Positions 1 through 8,374 of a stretch of DNA of 64,000 nt are shown one piece after another. Source of the DNA: an uncultured Rhizobium sp. (GTDB lineage Bacteria > Pseudomonadota > Alphaproteobacteria > Rhizobiales > Rhizobiaceae). Location: NCBI GenBank assembly GCA_945952415.1, contig CAMFIF010000009.1, positions 62,001 through 126,000 on the forward strand, written 5' to 3'. The stretch's first letter is position 1. Every line of letters begins with the position of its first letter. The translations under genes were made by a program, and so were the position numbers. Below the pieces are notes generated by a model. It searched no databases. It saw nothing but the letters and a program-made list of their open reading frames with translations, and was not told the DNA's origin.

Positions 1-246
1 CTGCCTGCAGCGTTCGTGACAATCCTCTATGGCGAACAGGGCACGGCGGAGCTGCTGATCCTCAGCCAGGTGGTGCTGAGCCTGCAACTCTCCTTCGCCG
101 TCTTCCCGCTGGTGATGTTCACCGCCAGCCGGGCGAAGATGGGCGCGCTCGTCGCGCCCCGCTGGGTGACGGCGCTTGCCTGGGCGACCGCTTTCCTGAT
201 TGCGGGGCTGAACGTGAAGCTCGTCTACGACTTCTTCCTCGGCTGA
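1..246 (+). CDS. mntH: Nramp-family divalent metal transporter, C-terminal fragment (window edge)
   Basis: Only the last 81 codons are inside the window; the frame is already open at base 1, so the gene begins upstream. The visible part carries the Nramp C-terminal signature [13 protein letters not shown] followed by a helix ending near the C-terminus, as in MntH proteins that import Mn2+ with protons across the inner membrane. Two transmembrane segments are visible. The last 22 bases overlap tail-to-tail with the methyltransferase gene on the other strand. The family assignment is firm; Mn2+ specificity is inferred from the family. Confidence 0.85.
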   Translation: MPAAFVTILYGEQGTAELLILSQVVLSLQLSFAVFPLVMFTASRAKMGALVAPRWVTALAWATAFLIAGLNVKLVYDFFLG

Positions 247-1043
247 GCCGAGGGGGTGGCGCGCGGATAGGCGGCGCGACCATTGTTGAGATCGTCGACC
301 AGGGCGGAGAAGCGGTGGGTTCCCGCCTCGTGCATGACAAGCGGCGCCCGAAATGCGAGCCGCGCCCTGGAACCCTTGATGGCGGTGACGAGGATGCGCA
401 CGGCATTTTCGCCCTCCCGGGGATGGAGGGCGGTGATTTCGAGCCCGCCGAAGCGCCGGCCGCAGGCGGCAATGATATCGGCAATCGATTCGGGCCTTGC
501 GATCAGCGAGAGCTGGCCGCCGGGAATGAGGATGGCGCCGGCGGTGCGGATCCAGCTTTCGAAGAGATCGTCCACCATGGCATGGGCCTCGGCCTTCAGC
601 GCATCGGGCGTGGTGCGGTCGGCGGCATGGTTGAAGGGCGGGTTCATGATCACGTGGTGGAAATGGTCGTCGGTGAGTCCCGCCTCGATCCGCGCCTTGC
701 CGGTCAGCGTCACATCCGCCTCGCAAACCGAGACGCGGCCGGAAAGGGCTGCATTTTCGGGCAAGGCCAGGCTCTTGCGGGCAAAGGCCGCCATATCCGG
801 CGAGCGCTCGAAGAGCACCGCCTGCGCCTGAGGCAGGCGGGCGGCGACCGCCATGCCGGCGGCCCCTGCCCCCGCGCCGAGATCGGCCACCCGGATCGGC
901 CGCTCGTCGGCGACGAGTGCGGCCAGCAGCATGGCATCCATGCCGGACCGATGGCCCCTGCCCTTCGGCTGCACCAGATGGAAACGCCCGTAATGGAAGG
1001 CATCGACGGTTTCGGCAACCGCCGCGGTCATGGCCTCAGGCAT
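225..1043 (-). CDS. tRNA1(Val)-A37 N6-methyltransferase-like SAM methyltransferase
   Basis: Class I SAM-dependent methyltransferase of the TrmN6/YfiC type. The N-terminal [11 protein letters not shown]...[13 protein letters not shown] segment is typical of this family. A glycine-rich SAM loop ([15 protein letters not shown]) follows, then the NPPFN catalytic motif found in N6-adenine methyltransferases. The start at 1043 is chosen because GGAA lies 7 bases upstream; it overlaps the end of the DUF2007 gene by 8 bases, indicating translational coupling. An ATG at 1031 is the alternative. The exact tRNA substrate is inferred. Confidence 0.8.
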   Translation of the reverse strand: MPEAMTAAVAETVDAFHYGRFHLVQPKGRGHRSGMDAMLLAALVADERPIRVADLGAGAGAAGMAVAARLPQAQAVLFERSPDMAAFARKSLALPENAALSGRVSVCEADVTLTGKARIEAGLTDDHFHHVIMNPPFNHAADRTTPDALKAEAHAMVDDLFESWIRTAGAILIPGGQLSLIARPESIADIIAACGRRFGGLEITALHPREGENAVRILVTAIKGSRARLAFRAPLVMHEAGTHRFSALVDDLNNGRAAYPRATPSAQPRKKS

Positions 1044-1260
1044 CGCGCAGTTCCGCGCCGAGCCCGGCATCGGTCAGGATCCGGCGTGCCCGATCCACTT
1101 CCTCCGCATCCACCATCAGCCGGCGCTGGAGAATGCCGATCGAGCCTTCCAGCACGCTCATGCCCTGATCGGCGATGAAGCAGTGTATCCCGAAGTCCCG
1201 CATCAGGCTTTCCGCATAGGAAAGGACAACCGGGTCATTGGTGCGAATGATTTCGAGCAT
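1036..1260 (-). CDS. DUF2007 domain protein (putative signal-transducing)
   Basis: A 74-residue protein of the DUF2007 family. It opens MLEIIRTNDPVVLSYAESLM, and the core pattern (two strands around a helix with VDAEEVDRARRIL) fits the family. Members are often labelled putative signal-transducing proteins, but no biochemical role is established. It is the first gene of a two-gene unit with the methyltransferase, whose start overlaps its last codons, and it is divergent from the polyprenyl synthase gene. No signal peptide or membrane segment is visible. Confidence 0.8.
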   Translation of the reverse strand: MLEIIRTNDPVVLSYAESLMRDFGIHCFIADQGMSVLEGSIGILQRRLMVDAEEVDRARRILTDAGLGAELRDA

Positions 1261-1366
1261 GGCCTAATTTCCGTCAAAAACCCGCGACCGGGACAATTCG
1301 CCCCTTGCCGCCCCGGACGGCCCTTTCTATTGTTCTTCTAAATATTGTTGTCAGGAGTCCGGACCC

Positions 1367-2383
1367 TTGGGCGTCGTTATACCGCTGGAAGAAAGCAAAA
1401 ACAAACCGGCTTCCGTGAAGCCGCTCGTGGATCTGACCCGCGAGGGCATGGAGCGGGTGAACCAGCTCATTCTTTCGAAGGCCGGTTCCGACGTGCAGAT
1501 GATCCCCGAAGTGGCGAACCATCTGATCTCCTCCGGCGGCAAGCGGCTGCGCCCCATGCTGACGCTCGCCTCGGCCTCCATGTTCGGCTATCAGGGCGAC
1601 CATCACGTGAAGCTCGCCACCGCCGTGGAGTTCATGCATACCGCAACCCTGCTGCATGACGATGTGGTTGACGAAAGCGATCTGCGCCGCGGCAAATCCA
1701 CCGCCCGGATGATCTGGGGCAACCAGGCAAGCGTGCTTGTGGGCGATTTCCTGCTGGGCCAGGCCTTCCGCATGATGGTGGATGTGGGTTCGCTCGAAGC
1801 GCTGGACGTGCTTTCCACCGCCGCATCGGTGATTGCCGAAGGCGAGGTGCTGCAGCTTTCCGTCGCCAAGAACATGGAAACCACGGAAGACGAATATCTC
1901 TCCGTCATCCGGGCGAAGACCGCAGCGCTCTTTGCCGCTGCCGCGGAAGTGGGGCCGATCGTTGCGAAAACCGACAAATCCGAGCGCAATGCGCTGAAGA
2001 GCTACGGCATGAATCTCGGCCTTGCCTTCCAGCTCGTCGACGATGTGCTCGATTACGGCGGCAAGTCTGCCGAGCTCGGCAAGAATACGGGTGACGATTT
2101 CCGCGAAGGCAAGATCACGCTTCCCGTCATCCTCGCCTATCGCCGGGGCACGCAGGACGAACGCGCCTTCTGGCGCGATGCGATCGAGGGCGGCAACAGC
2201 TCGGACGAGAACCTCGAAAAGGCCATGGGCCTCATCCAGAAATATGGCAGCCTCAACGACACGACCGCCCGGGCGCTGCATTATGGCGCCATTGCCCGCG
2301 ATGCGCTGGCCCCGCTTCCCGACAGCCCGTGGAAATCGGCGCTGCTCGAAGTGATCGATTTCTGCATTTCGCGGGTGAACTGA
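1367..2383 (+). CDS. ispB: Polyprenyl (octa/decaprenyl) diphosphate synthase
   Basis: Long-chain trans-prenyl diphosphate synthase that elongates FPP with IPP to make the ubiquinone side chain. The first aspartate-rich motif DDVVD is at residues 98-102 and the second, DDVLD, at 225-229. GGKRLRP near residue 58 binds IPP. The length (338) is normal. The start is a TTG: AGGAG lies about 10 bases upstream, and the MGVVIPLEESKNK N-terminus resembles rhizobial homologues. Chain length (C40 or C50) cannot be read from sequence by eye; rhizobia usually make Q-10. Confidence 0.93.
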   Translation: MGVVIPLEESKNKPASVKPLVDLTREGMERVNQLILSKAGSDVQMIPEVANHLISSGGKRLRPMLTLASASMFGYQGDHHVKLATAVEFMHTATLLHDDVVDESDLRRGKSTARMIWGNQASVLVGDFLLGQAFRMMVDVGSLEALDVLSTAASVIAEGEVLQLSVAKNMETTEDEYLSVIRAKTAALFAAAAEVGPIVAKTDKSERNALKSYGMNLGLAFQLVDDVLDYGGKSAELGKNTGDDFREGKITLPVILAYRRGTQDERAFWRDAIEGGNSSDENLEKAMGLIQKYGSLNDTTARALHYGAIARDALAPLPDSPWKSALLEVIDFCISRVN

Positions 2384-2448
2384 AGCGCAAGGCGCGTGCC
2401 CAGATGTGCTTGCAGCGGGGTTACAAAAAGGCGATCCTCCAGCGAATC

Positions 2449-2481
2449 AGCCGGATAGGCAGGATATCTGCCTGTCCGGCT
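2449..2481 (+). other. Strong 14-bp hairpin between ispB and the TPR gene
   Basis: Arms AGCCGGATAGGCAG (2449-2462) and CTGCCTGTCCGGCT (2468-2481) pair over 14 bp with one G-T wobble and a five-base loop. No T tract follows, so it is not an ordinary intrinsic terminator. It lies in the ispB-TPR gap and could stabilise or separate the two transcripts. Confidence 0.6.
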
Positions 2482-2531
2482 TGCGGTTTCCAGACGGCGC
2501 GCGCCGGACATATTCGATGAAAGGCCATTTC

Positions 2532-4703
2532 ATGCGGCAGAGCCTCGCTCTCAAGCTTCTTTCGGGTGCAGCCCTTGCAGCCCTCCTGATTGCCAGCCCC
2601 ACGCTCTCCATGGCCGCGGGCGATGCGAAGGCCCCGGCACCCGTGGTGGATTTCAATGCGGATGGCGTCTCCTCCTTTGCCGGCGCCTTCCTGGCCGCCC
2701 GCACCGCCGATGTGGACCGTGACTACAAGAATGCCATTCCGCTCTACCGCAAGGCGCTGGAGCTGGAGCCCGACAATACGGAAATCCGCGAAAGGCTGAT
2801 GGTGGCCTCCTTCCTCTCCGGCGATTTCGAGGAGGGGGCGAAGATTGCCGAGCAATTGAAATCGGATGTGGCGGTGGAACGGATCACCGTGATTGCCCGC
2901 GGGCTGGATGCCATCCGTCGCGGCGATTATGCCAGCGCCGACAAGATCCTGAAATATGAGGGACCGAACGATCTCGAACGGCTGCTGACCAGCCTGGTGC
3001 TGGCCTGGTCACGCTTCGGCGCCGGCGACAAGGAGGCGGCACTGAAGATGGTGACGGATCTGAAGGGTCCGGAATGGTTCGCCATTTTCCGCAACTACCA
3101 TGCGGGTGCGCTTGCCGCTGCGGCGGGCGATACGGACAAGGCGCGGGCACTGCTGAAGAGCGCTGTGATCGACAAGGATGGCGGCTCGACCGCCCCCGAC
3201 ACCTATATTCGCGCCGTCATGGCGCTCGCCCGGCTGGAGGCAGGTCAGGGAAATCTTCAGAAGGCGCTGGACACGATTGCGAGCGGCGACCAGCTGATCA
3301 ACAATTACGCGCCGCTGAAGGCGCTCGGCGAAGAGCTGAAGAAGGGCGGCAAGCCCGACCAGCAGGTGAAGACCGCCGCGCAAGGGGCCGCCGCCGTGCT
3401 CTTTTCCATCGGCAGCGCGCTGAACCGCCAGGGGGCGGATGAGGCGGTTGCGCTCTATCTCAACATGGCCCATGCGCTGGACCCCGATAGCGCCGATACG
3501 CTGGTCTTGCTGGGCGGGCTTGCGGAAAATGCCAACCAGCCGGAGCGCGCCATCGAATTCTACAAGCAGGTGCCGGACAGTTCGCCGCTCCGGCGGATTT
3601 CCGAGCTGCAGCTTGGGCTGGCGCTTGCCACCACCGGCAAGCAGGAGGAGGCGCGCAAGCATCTCAAGGCGCTGATTGCCAGCGATCCCACCGATATCAG
3701 AAGCTATCTCGCCTATGGCAGCGTGCTTTCCGATGCCAAGGACTACCGGGAGATGGCCCGCAATTACGACCAGGCGATCCAGTCGCTCGGCAATCGCCGC
3801 GACAAGAGCCACTGGTCGCTCTATTTCCAGCGCGCCATTGCCTATGAGCGGCTGAAGGAATGGGACAAGGCCGAGCCGAATTTCAAGATCGCGCTGGAGC
3901 TGAACCCGGAACAGCCGCAGGTGCTGAACTATCTGGGCTATAGCTGGGTGGACATGAACCGGAACCTCAAGGAGGGTCTGGACATGATCAAGCGCGCGGT
4001 GGAGCTGCGCCCCGACGACGGCTATATCGTCGATTCGCTGGGCTGGGCCTATTATCGCCTCGGCCGCTTCGACGATGCGGTGGAGGAGCTGGAGCGCGCG
4101 GCCGAGCTGAAGGCCGGTGACGCGACGATCAACGATCACCTCGGCGATGCCTACTGGCGGGTCGGCCGCAAGCGCGAGGCGGTGTTCCAGTGGCAGCGCG
4201 CCCTGGTCATGAAGCCGGAAGCAGCGGAAATCCCGAAGATCAACGCCAAGATCAAGGACGGTCTGCCGGAGAATGCAGGCGCGAAGAAGAGCGAGGCGCC
4301 CGCTCCTGCCCCGGCCAATCAGACAGCCGCGGCGGCACCCGCAACGACGCCGGCCCCGGCTGCCACCGAGGCGCCGAAGCCTGTCGAGCCGGCCAAGACG
4401 CCTGAGCCGGCAAAGCCCGCCGAACCCGCAAAGGCTCCCGAGACCCCCAAGGCACCGGAAACGAAGGCTGCACCCGCGACGCCCGCTGCAACGGCCCCCG
4501 CTGCGGCGCCTGCCGCTCCGAGTGCCGCTGGCAGCACCGATTATACCGTCGTCGAGGGCGATTCCGTCTGGCGCATTGCCGAGCGGCTTCTCGGCAACTG
4601 GAAGCGCGGCGTGGAGATCATCGAGCTGAATGCGGATCTCAAGAAGAACCCCGACCGGCTGAAGATCGGCCAGGTGATCAAGGTGCCCGCAAAGGGCAAC
4701 TGA
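2532..4703 (+). CDS. Exported TPR-repeat protein with C-terminal LysM domain
   Basis: A 723-residue protein. A signal peptide (MRQSLALKLL, hydrophobic ALAALLIA, cleavage near SMAAG) sends it to the periplasm or envelope. Many TPR helices fill residues ~40-560, for example the YKNAIPLYRKALELEP and GLDMIKRAVELRPDDGYIVDSLGWAYYRLG units. A disordered Pro/Ala/Lys/Glu linker follows at ~580-660. The last ~50 residues form a LysM domain (DYTVVEGDSVWRIAERLLG) that would bind peptidoglycan. The start at 2532 has GAAAGG 7 bases upstream; the frame stays open to 2406, but that extension would precede the signal peptide. It is likely a periplasmic scaffold at the cell wall; the partner is unknown. Confidence 0.85.
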   Translation: MRQSLALKLLSGAALAALLIASPTLSMAAGDAKAPAPVVDFNADGVSSFAGAFLAARTADVDRDYKNAIPLYRKALELEPDNTEIRERLMVASFLSGDFEEGAKIAEQLKSDVAVERITVIARGLDAIRRGDYASADKILKYEGPNDLERLLTSLVLAWSRFGAGDKEAALKMVTDLKGPEWFAIFRNYHAGALAAAAGDTDKARALLKSAVIDKDGGSTAPDTYIRAVMALARLEAGQGNLQKALDTIASGDQLINNYAPLKALGEELKKGGKPDQQVKTAAQGAAAVLFSIGSALNRQGADEAVALYLNMAHALDPDSADTLVLLGGLAENANQPERAIEFYKQVPDSSPLRRISELQLGLALATTGKQEEARKHLKALIASDPTDIRSYLAYGSVLSDAKDYREMARNYDQAIQSLGNRRDKSHWSLYFQRAIAYERLKEWDKAEPNFKIALELNPEQPQVLNYLGYSWVDMNRNLKEGLDMIKRAVELRPDDGYIVDSLGWAYYRLGRFDDAVEELERAAELKAGDATINDHLGDAYWRVGRKREAVFQWQRALVMKPEAAEIPKINAKIKDGLPENAGAKKSEAPAPAPANQTAAAAPATTPAPAATEAPKPVEPAKTPEPAKPAEPAKAPETPKAPETKAAPATPAATAPAAAPAAPSAAGSTDYTVVEGDSVWRIAERLLGNWKRGVEIIELNADLKKNPDRLKIGQVIKVPAKGN

Positions 4704-4713
4704 TCCACCGGCG

Positions 4714-5574
4714 ATGGCGGAGATACGCGAACAGGCACATGCCAAGATCAATCTCGCGCTGCATGTGACAGGGCAGCGCGCCGATGGCTATCACCTCCTC
4801 GATACGCTGGTGACCTTTACCGAGGCGGGCGACAGCCTGACCTTCAGGCCCGCTTCCAGGGACCGCTTCACGCTCTCCGGACGCTTCGCCCCGGCACTCG
4901 AAGGGGCCGATGGGGCCGACAATCTGGTGCTTCGCGCCCGTGACGGGCTCCGGGCGCTCCTCGGCGAAGTGGCGGGACCTGTCCATATCCATCTGGAAAA
5001 GAACCTCCCGGTTTCCTCCGGCATCGGCGGCGGATCGGCCGATGCGGCAGCGAGCCTGCGCGGCCTCATGCGGCTCTGGGATGCGCGACCGCTAGCCGAA
5101 GCGCTCGACCGGCTGGCCCTGACGCTTGGGGCGGATGTACCCATGTGCCTCGTGTCCCGCCCGCTGATTGCCCGGGGGATCGGCGAGGAGATCGAACGGA
5201 TCGCCCTTCCCCGGCTTTGCCTGCTTCTCGTCAATCCGCTCAAGCCGGTTTCGACCCCCGCCATCTTCAGGCGGCTGACGACCAAGGACAATCCGCCACT
5301 TCCCGCGGAGCGGGCGCTGCTTCAAGCCGATCCCCTCGGCTTTCTCACGGGTCTGCGAAACGATCTCCAGCCGCCGGCGGAGGAGATCGAGCCTGCCATT
5401 CCCCTGGTGATCGCCGCACTTCGGACGAGCGGGGCGCGGCTTGTGCGAATGTCCGGTTCGGGGGCTACCTGTTTCGGCCTGTTCGACGACCGGGACACGC
5501 TGCAGGCGGCGGCAGCGGGTCTTCGAAAGGCCCATCCCGACTGGTTCGTGGCGGAGACGGAGAGCCTCCCCTGA
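4714..5574 (+). CDS. ispE: 4-diphosphocytidyl-2-C-methyl-D-erythritol kinase
   Basis: GHMP kinase that phosphorylates CDP-ME in the MEP isoprenoid pathway. AKINLALHV with Lys11 and Asp141 (GADVPM) match the catalytic pair. The ATP loop PVSSGIGGGSADAAA is at ~99-113. The length of 286 is normal. It starts 10 bases after the TPR gene and so probably shares its transcript. With ispB nearby, this stretch feeds ubiquinone and isoprenoid synthesis. Confidence 0.95.
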   Translation: MAEIREQAHAKINLALHVTGQRADGYHLLDTLVTFTEAGDSLTFRPASRDRFTLSGRFAPALEGADGADNLVLRARDGLRALLGEVAGPVHIHLEKNLPVSSGIGGGSADAAASLRGLMRLWDARPLAEALDRLALTLGADVPMCLVSRPLIARGIGEEIERIALPRLCLLLVNPLKPVSTPAIFRRLTTKDNPPLPAERALLQADPLGFLTGLRNDLQPPAEEIEPAIPLVIAALRTSGARLVRMSGSGATCFGLFDDRDTLQAAAAGLRKAHPDWFVAETESLP

Positions 5575-5603
5575 GCGAACCCGGGGAACGGCGGAACGAA
5601 TTT

Positions 5604-5618
5604 GTTCTTGCAATGTTC
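5604..5618. promoter_or_regulatory. Candidate LexA (SOS) box GTTC-N7-GTTC
   Basis: GTTCTTGCAATGTTC is an exact match to the alphaproteobacterial LexA consensus GTTC-N7-GTTC. It lies in the 179-base gap between ispE and the radical SAM gene, 136 bases before that gene's ATG. No other exact copy was noticed in an intergenic region of this window. LexA binding is inferred from the consensus. Confidence 0.6.
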
Positions 5619-5753
5619 TCTTTTCTCCGATAGGAATAGTGTCAGTAGAACCGAAATCCGGTTCGTCCGGGCGGGGCACCTGTTGCCTGCCCGATGACAT
5701 GGACTGTCCGGCCCGCATGAGCCTTTCGGCTGGCGGGCGGTAAGGAGCGATCG

Positions 5754-6911
5754 ATGACAGAACTGGCCCTTGCGGGGCAGGACGCATTCGCGCCTGCCCA
5801 TACGGCTGACATTGCCGAGCATCTCATTCTCTCCTCCGGCTTGCGGGTGGATCTTGGACGGCGCCGCGGGCGCGGCGCGGGCATGAACCCGGACGGGCGC
5901 TTCGAGCCGCAGCAGCGGGAGACCTTCGACGATGGCTGGCAGACCATTGAGGAACTGGAACCCTTCCGCACCGAAGTGCAGGTGGAAAAGCCGCGCGCGG
6001 TGATTACCCGCAACGAATCGCCGGACATTCCCTTCGACCGCTCGATCAATCCCTATCGCGGATGCGAGCATGGCTGCATCTACTGCTTTGCGCGGCCCAC
6101 CCACAGCTATATGGGGCTTTCGGCGGGGCTGGATTTCGAATCCAAGCTCTTTGCCAAGCCCGATGCGGCGCGGCTTCTGGAGCGGGAGCTTTCCAAGCCC
6201 GGCTACAAGCCGCGCACCATCGCCATCGGCACCAATACGGATCCCTATCAGCCGATCGAGAAGGAATGGCGGATCATGCGCCAGATCCTCGAAGTGCTGG
6301 AAAAGGCCAATCATCCCGTCGTGGTCGTCACCAAGTCGTCGCTGATCCTTCGGGATATCGACATTCTCTCGCGCATGGCGGCGAAAGGGCTGGCGAAGGT
6401 CGGTATTTCCGTCACCACGCTCGACCGGAAGCTGGCGCGGCTGATGGAGCCGCGGGCGGCAACGCCCGTCCGGCGGCTGGACACGATCAAGGCGCTGAGC
6501 GATGCGGGCATTCCCGTGGCCGTCATGGTGGCGCCGATCATTCCGGCGCTCAACGATCACGAGATCGAGCGCATTCTGGAATCGGCCCATGCGGCCGGTG
6601 CGCGCGAGGCGAGCTACGTGCTGCTGCGCCTGCCCTTCGAGGTGAGCCCGCTCTTCCGCGAATGGCTGCTCAGGCACTATCCCGATCGCTACCGCCGCGT
6701 CATGTCGCTGATCCGCTCGATGCGGGACGGCAAGGATTATGATGCGGAATTCGGCAAGCGCATGAAGGGAGCCGGTCCCTATGCCTGGCAGATCGGCCGG
6801 CGCTTCGAACTGGCCACCAAGCGCTTCGGGCTGGTGCGCCGCTCGATCCAGCTGCGTGACGATGCCTTTACTCCGCCGGATGGCGCCGGCGTGCAGCTCT
6901 CGCTGCTCTGA
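5754..6911 (+). CDS. PA0069/Rv2578c-family radical SAM protein
   Basis: A radical SAM enzyme of the family related to spore photoproduct lyase. The 4Fe-4S motif is CEHGCIYC (Cys104, Cys108, Cys111), preceded by INPYRG and followed by ARPTHSYMGLSAGLDFESKLF, which are typical of this family. AAGGAG lies before the ATG. The RGRGAGMNPDGRFE N-terminus is also found in homologues, supporting the start. The family reaction is not established; a nucleic-acid repair role is a reasonable guess, strengthened by the LexA-type box upstream. It is followed by a terminator-like structure and rnhB. Confidence 0.88.
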   Translation: MTELALAGQDAFAPAHTADIAEHLILSSGLRVDLGRRRGRGAGMNPDGRFEPQQRETFDDGWQTIEELEPFRTEVQVEKPRAVITRNESPDIPFDRSINPYRGCEHGCIYCFARPTHSYMGLSAGLDFESKLFAKPDAARLLERELSKPGYKPRTIAIGTNTDPYQPIEKEWRIMRQILEVLEKANHPVVVVTKSSLILRDIDILSRMAAKGLAKVGISVTTLDRKLARLMEPRAATPVRRLDTIKALSDAGIPVAVMVAPIIPALNDHEIERILESAHAAGAREASYVLLRLPFEVSPLFREWLLRHYPDRYRRVMSLIRSMRDGKDYDAEFGKRMKGAGPYAWQIGRRFELATKRFGLVRRSIQLRDDAFTPPDGAGVQLSLL

Positions 6912-6983
6912 ATTCTGGCGGATGCGGTGTTGCCGCGCCCGCCCTTCGTTCCGGCTGCAAAACCCTGATTGCTGGCCGGCACC

Positions 6984-7040
6984 CCTCGGGTTCCGCCGCC
7001 TGTGGGGCGGATTTTTTGAAATCCGCTCCAGCCCGAGGGC
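6984..7040 (+). terminator. Intrinsic terminator with competing hairpins before rnhB
   Basis: TCCGCC (6993-6998) pairs with GGCGGA (7007-7012), followed by six T (7013-7018): a terminator for the radical SAM gene. Its right arm and T tract also form a second hairpin, GCGGATTT (7008-7015) with AAATCCGC (7020-7027). An outer pair, CCCTCGGG (6984-6991) with CCCGAGGG (7033-7040), encloses both. The first two structures exclude each other. Confidence 0.65.
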
Positions 7041-7076
7041 TTGCAGGAGATCGGTGAGGCGTGCGAGTCTCGCCGC

Positions 7077-7775
7077 ATGACACGCCGCACGCCTCCCGAT
7101 TCTCCCGCACTTTTCGAGTTGCTTGCCAACCGGCCGGATTTCCGGCTGGAACAGGCGCTGATGCGCGACGGTTTCCCGCTGGTGGCCGGCGCGGACGAGG
7201 CGGGGCGCGGGCCGCTTGCGGGCCCGGTCGTTGCCGCCGCCGTGATCCTCGATCCCGACAATATTCCCGACGGCCTCAACGATTCCAAGAAGCTCAGCGC
7301 TGCCCAGCGCAATGCGCTCTATACGGAGATTCTCGCCACTTCGGTGGTGGCGATCGCCTCTTCCGGTCCCCGGCGGATCGACGACACGGATATTCTGAAG
7401 GCGAGCCTTGACGCCATGCGCCGTGCGGTCTCGAACCTGGCGCTCGCCCCCGCCTTCGTCCTCGTCGATGGCCGCGATGTGCCGCCCGGCCTTCCCTGTC
7501 CCGGCAAGGCGGTGGTGAAGGGCGACAGCCGGTCGGTCTCCATCGCCGCTGCCTCGATCATCGCCAAGGTCACCCGCGACCGGATGATGGAACAGGCGGG
7601 CACGCTCTATTCCGCCTATGGATTCGAGATCCATGCGGGCTATGCGACGAGCTACCACCGGGCGCAGATCACCGTCCACGGCCCCTGCCCGCTGCACCGC
7701 ATGAGCTTCCGGCCGATCTCCGCCTATGGCCTTGACGACGCTCCCCCGGCCTCGCCCGACCCGATGCGGCTCTAG
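7077..7775 (+). CDS. rnhB: Ribonuclease HII
   Basis: Cleaves the RNA strand of RNA/DNA hybrids and removes single ribonucleotides from DNA, with Mg2+ or Mn2+. The hallmark [17 protein letters not shown] carries Asp40 and Glu41. [16 protein letters not shown] and [21 protein letters not shown] follow in the usual order. ATG at 7077 gives 232 residues beginning [10 protein letters not shown], a normal size. A TTG at 7041 is in frame but falls in the hairpin region. The ribosome site is weak. Confidence 0.95.
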   Translation: MTRRTPPDSPALFELLANRPDFRLEQALMRDGFPLVAGADEAGRGPLAGPVVAAAVILDPDNIPDGLNDSKKLSAAQRNALYTEILATSVVAIASSGPRRIDDTDILKASLDAMRRAVSNLALAPAFVLVDGRDVPPGLPCPGKAVVKGDSRSVSIAAASIIAKVTRDRMMEQAGTLYSAYGFEIHAGYATSYHRAQITVHGPCPLHRMSFRPISAYGLDDAPPASPDPMRL

Positions 7776-7778
7776 GGC

Positions 7779-8216
7779 TCAGCCGAGCGGCTGAGCCAGC
7801 CCTATCAGCAGACCCTCAGGCCCCCTGATATAGCAGAGCCGGTAGACACCGGCATAATCCACCACCTCGCCCTCAAGCCGGGCACCATGATCTCTCAACG
7901 CCTCCAGCGTGGCGGCAAGGTCGTCGACGGCAAACATGACCCGGAGATAGCCATAGGCGTTGACCGGCGCGGTGCGGTGGTCGGCAATCACGGCCGGGTG
8001 GTTGTAGCGGCAGAGTTCCAGGCGGCTTGCACCATCCGGCGTCCGCATCATGGCAATTTCGACGGACTGGTCGCCGAGCCCCGTCACGCGGCCAGCCCAG
8101 GCGCCTTCCACGAGGCTGCGGCCTTCGAGCGTCATGCCGAGCGCCTCGAAGAAGGCGATTGCCGCGTCCAGATTCTCGACGACGATACCGGTATTGTGCA
8201 TCCGCAGCATTGCCAT
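7779..8216 (-). CDS. VOC (glyoxalase/bleomycin-resistance) family protein
   Basis: A 145-residue vicinal oxygen chelate fold protein. LRMHNTGIVVENLDAAIAFFEALGM opens the first beta-alpha-beta-beta-beta module and YLRVMFAVDDLAATLEAL the second. The metal-ligand pattern (H in MHNTG, E in RLELCRY, H/E in the second half) suggests a glyoxalase or dioxygenase-like enzyme; the substrate is unknown. The start at 8216 has the strong site GGAAGGAG. An EcfG-type promoter lies about 50 bases upstream, so the gene is probably part of the general stress response. It is convergent with rnhB. Confidence 0.85.
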   Translation of the reverse strand: MAMLRMHNTGIVVENLDAAIAFFEALGMTLEGRSLVEGAWAGRVTGLGDQSVEIAMMRTPDGASRLELCRYNHPAVIADHRTAPVNAYGYLRVMFAVDDLAATLEALRDHGARLEGEVVDYAGVYRLCYIRGPEGLLIGLAQPLG

Positions 8217-8268
8217 TGCCTGCTCCTTCCGGGAATAGCTGAGGCTAGCGCCCTCCCGGCGGGGTGAC

Positions 8269-8294
8269 AACGGCCGGCGGGCCCTCTCCGTTCC
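8269..8294 (-). promoter_or_regulatory. EcfG-type stress promoter for the VOC gene
   Basis: Read on the minus strand this is GGAAC (8294-8290), 17 bases, CGTT (8272-8269), matching the alphaproteobacterial sigma-EcfG/RpoE2 consensus GGAAC-N16/17-CGTT. The -10 lies about 52 bases before the ATG at 8216. Confidence 0.6.
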
Positions 8295-8335
8295 ACGATG
8301 CATTTCGGCCGGATGCGGGCATGAAAAAAGCCCGG

Positions 8336-8361
8336 TCGGGGACCGGGCTTTCTCTCATTCC
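8336..8361 (-). terminator. Rho-independent terminator of the F0 ATP synthase operon
   Basis: Perfect 11-bp stem AAAGCCCGGTC / GACCGGGCTTT (8337-8347 with 8351-8361) with loop GGG. On the minus strand it runs into a T tract (the A run 8334-8339 on plus). It lies 14 bases after the b-subunit stop. Confidence 0.85.
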
Positions 8362-8374
8362 TGTCAGACGCCGC

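Noticed and set aside
5592..5616. GGAAC-N16-TGTT before the radical SAM gene as an EcfG promoter
   Set aside because: The -10 has TGTT instead of CGTT; the overlapping LexA box is the better explanation.
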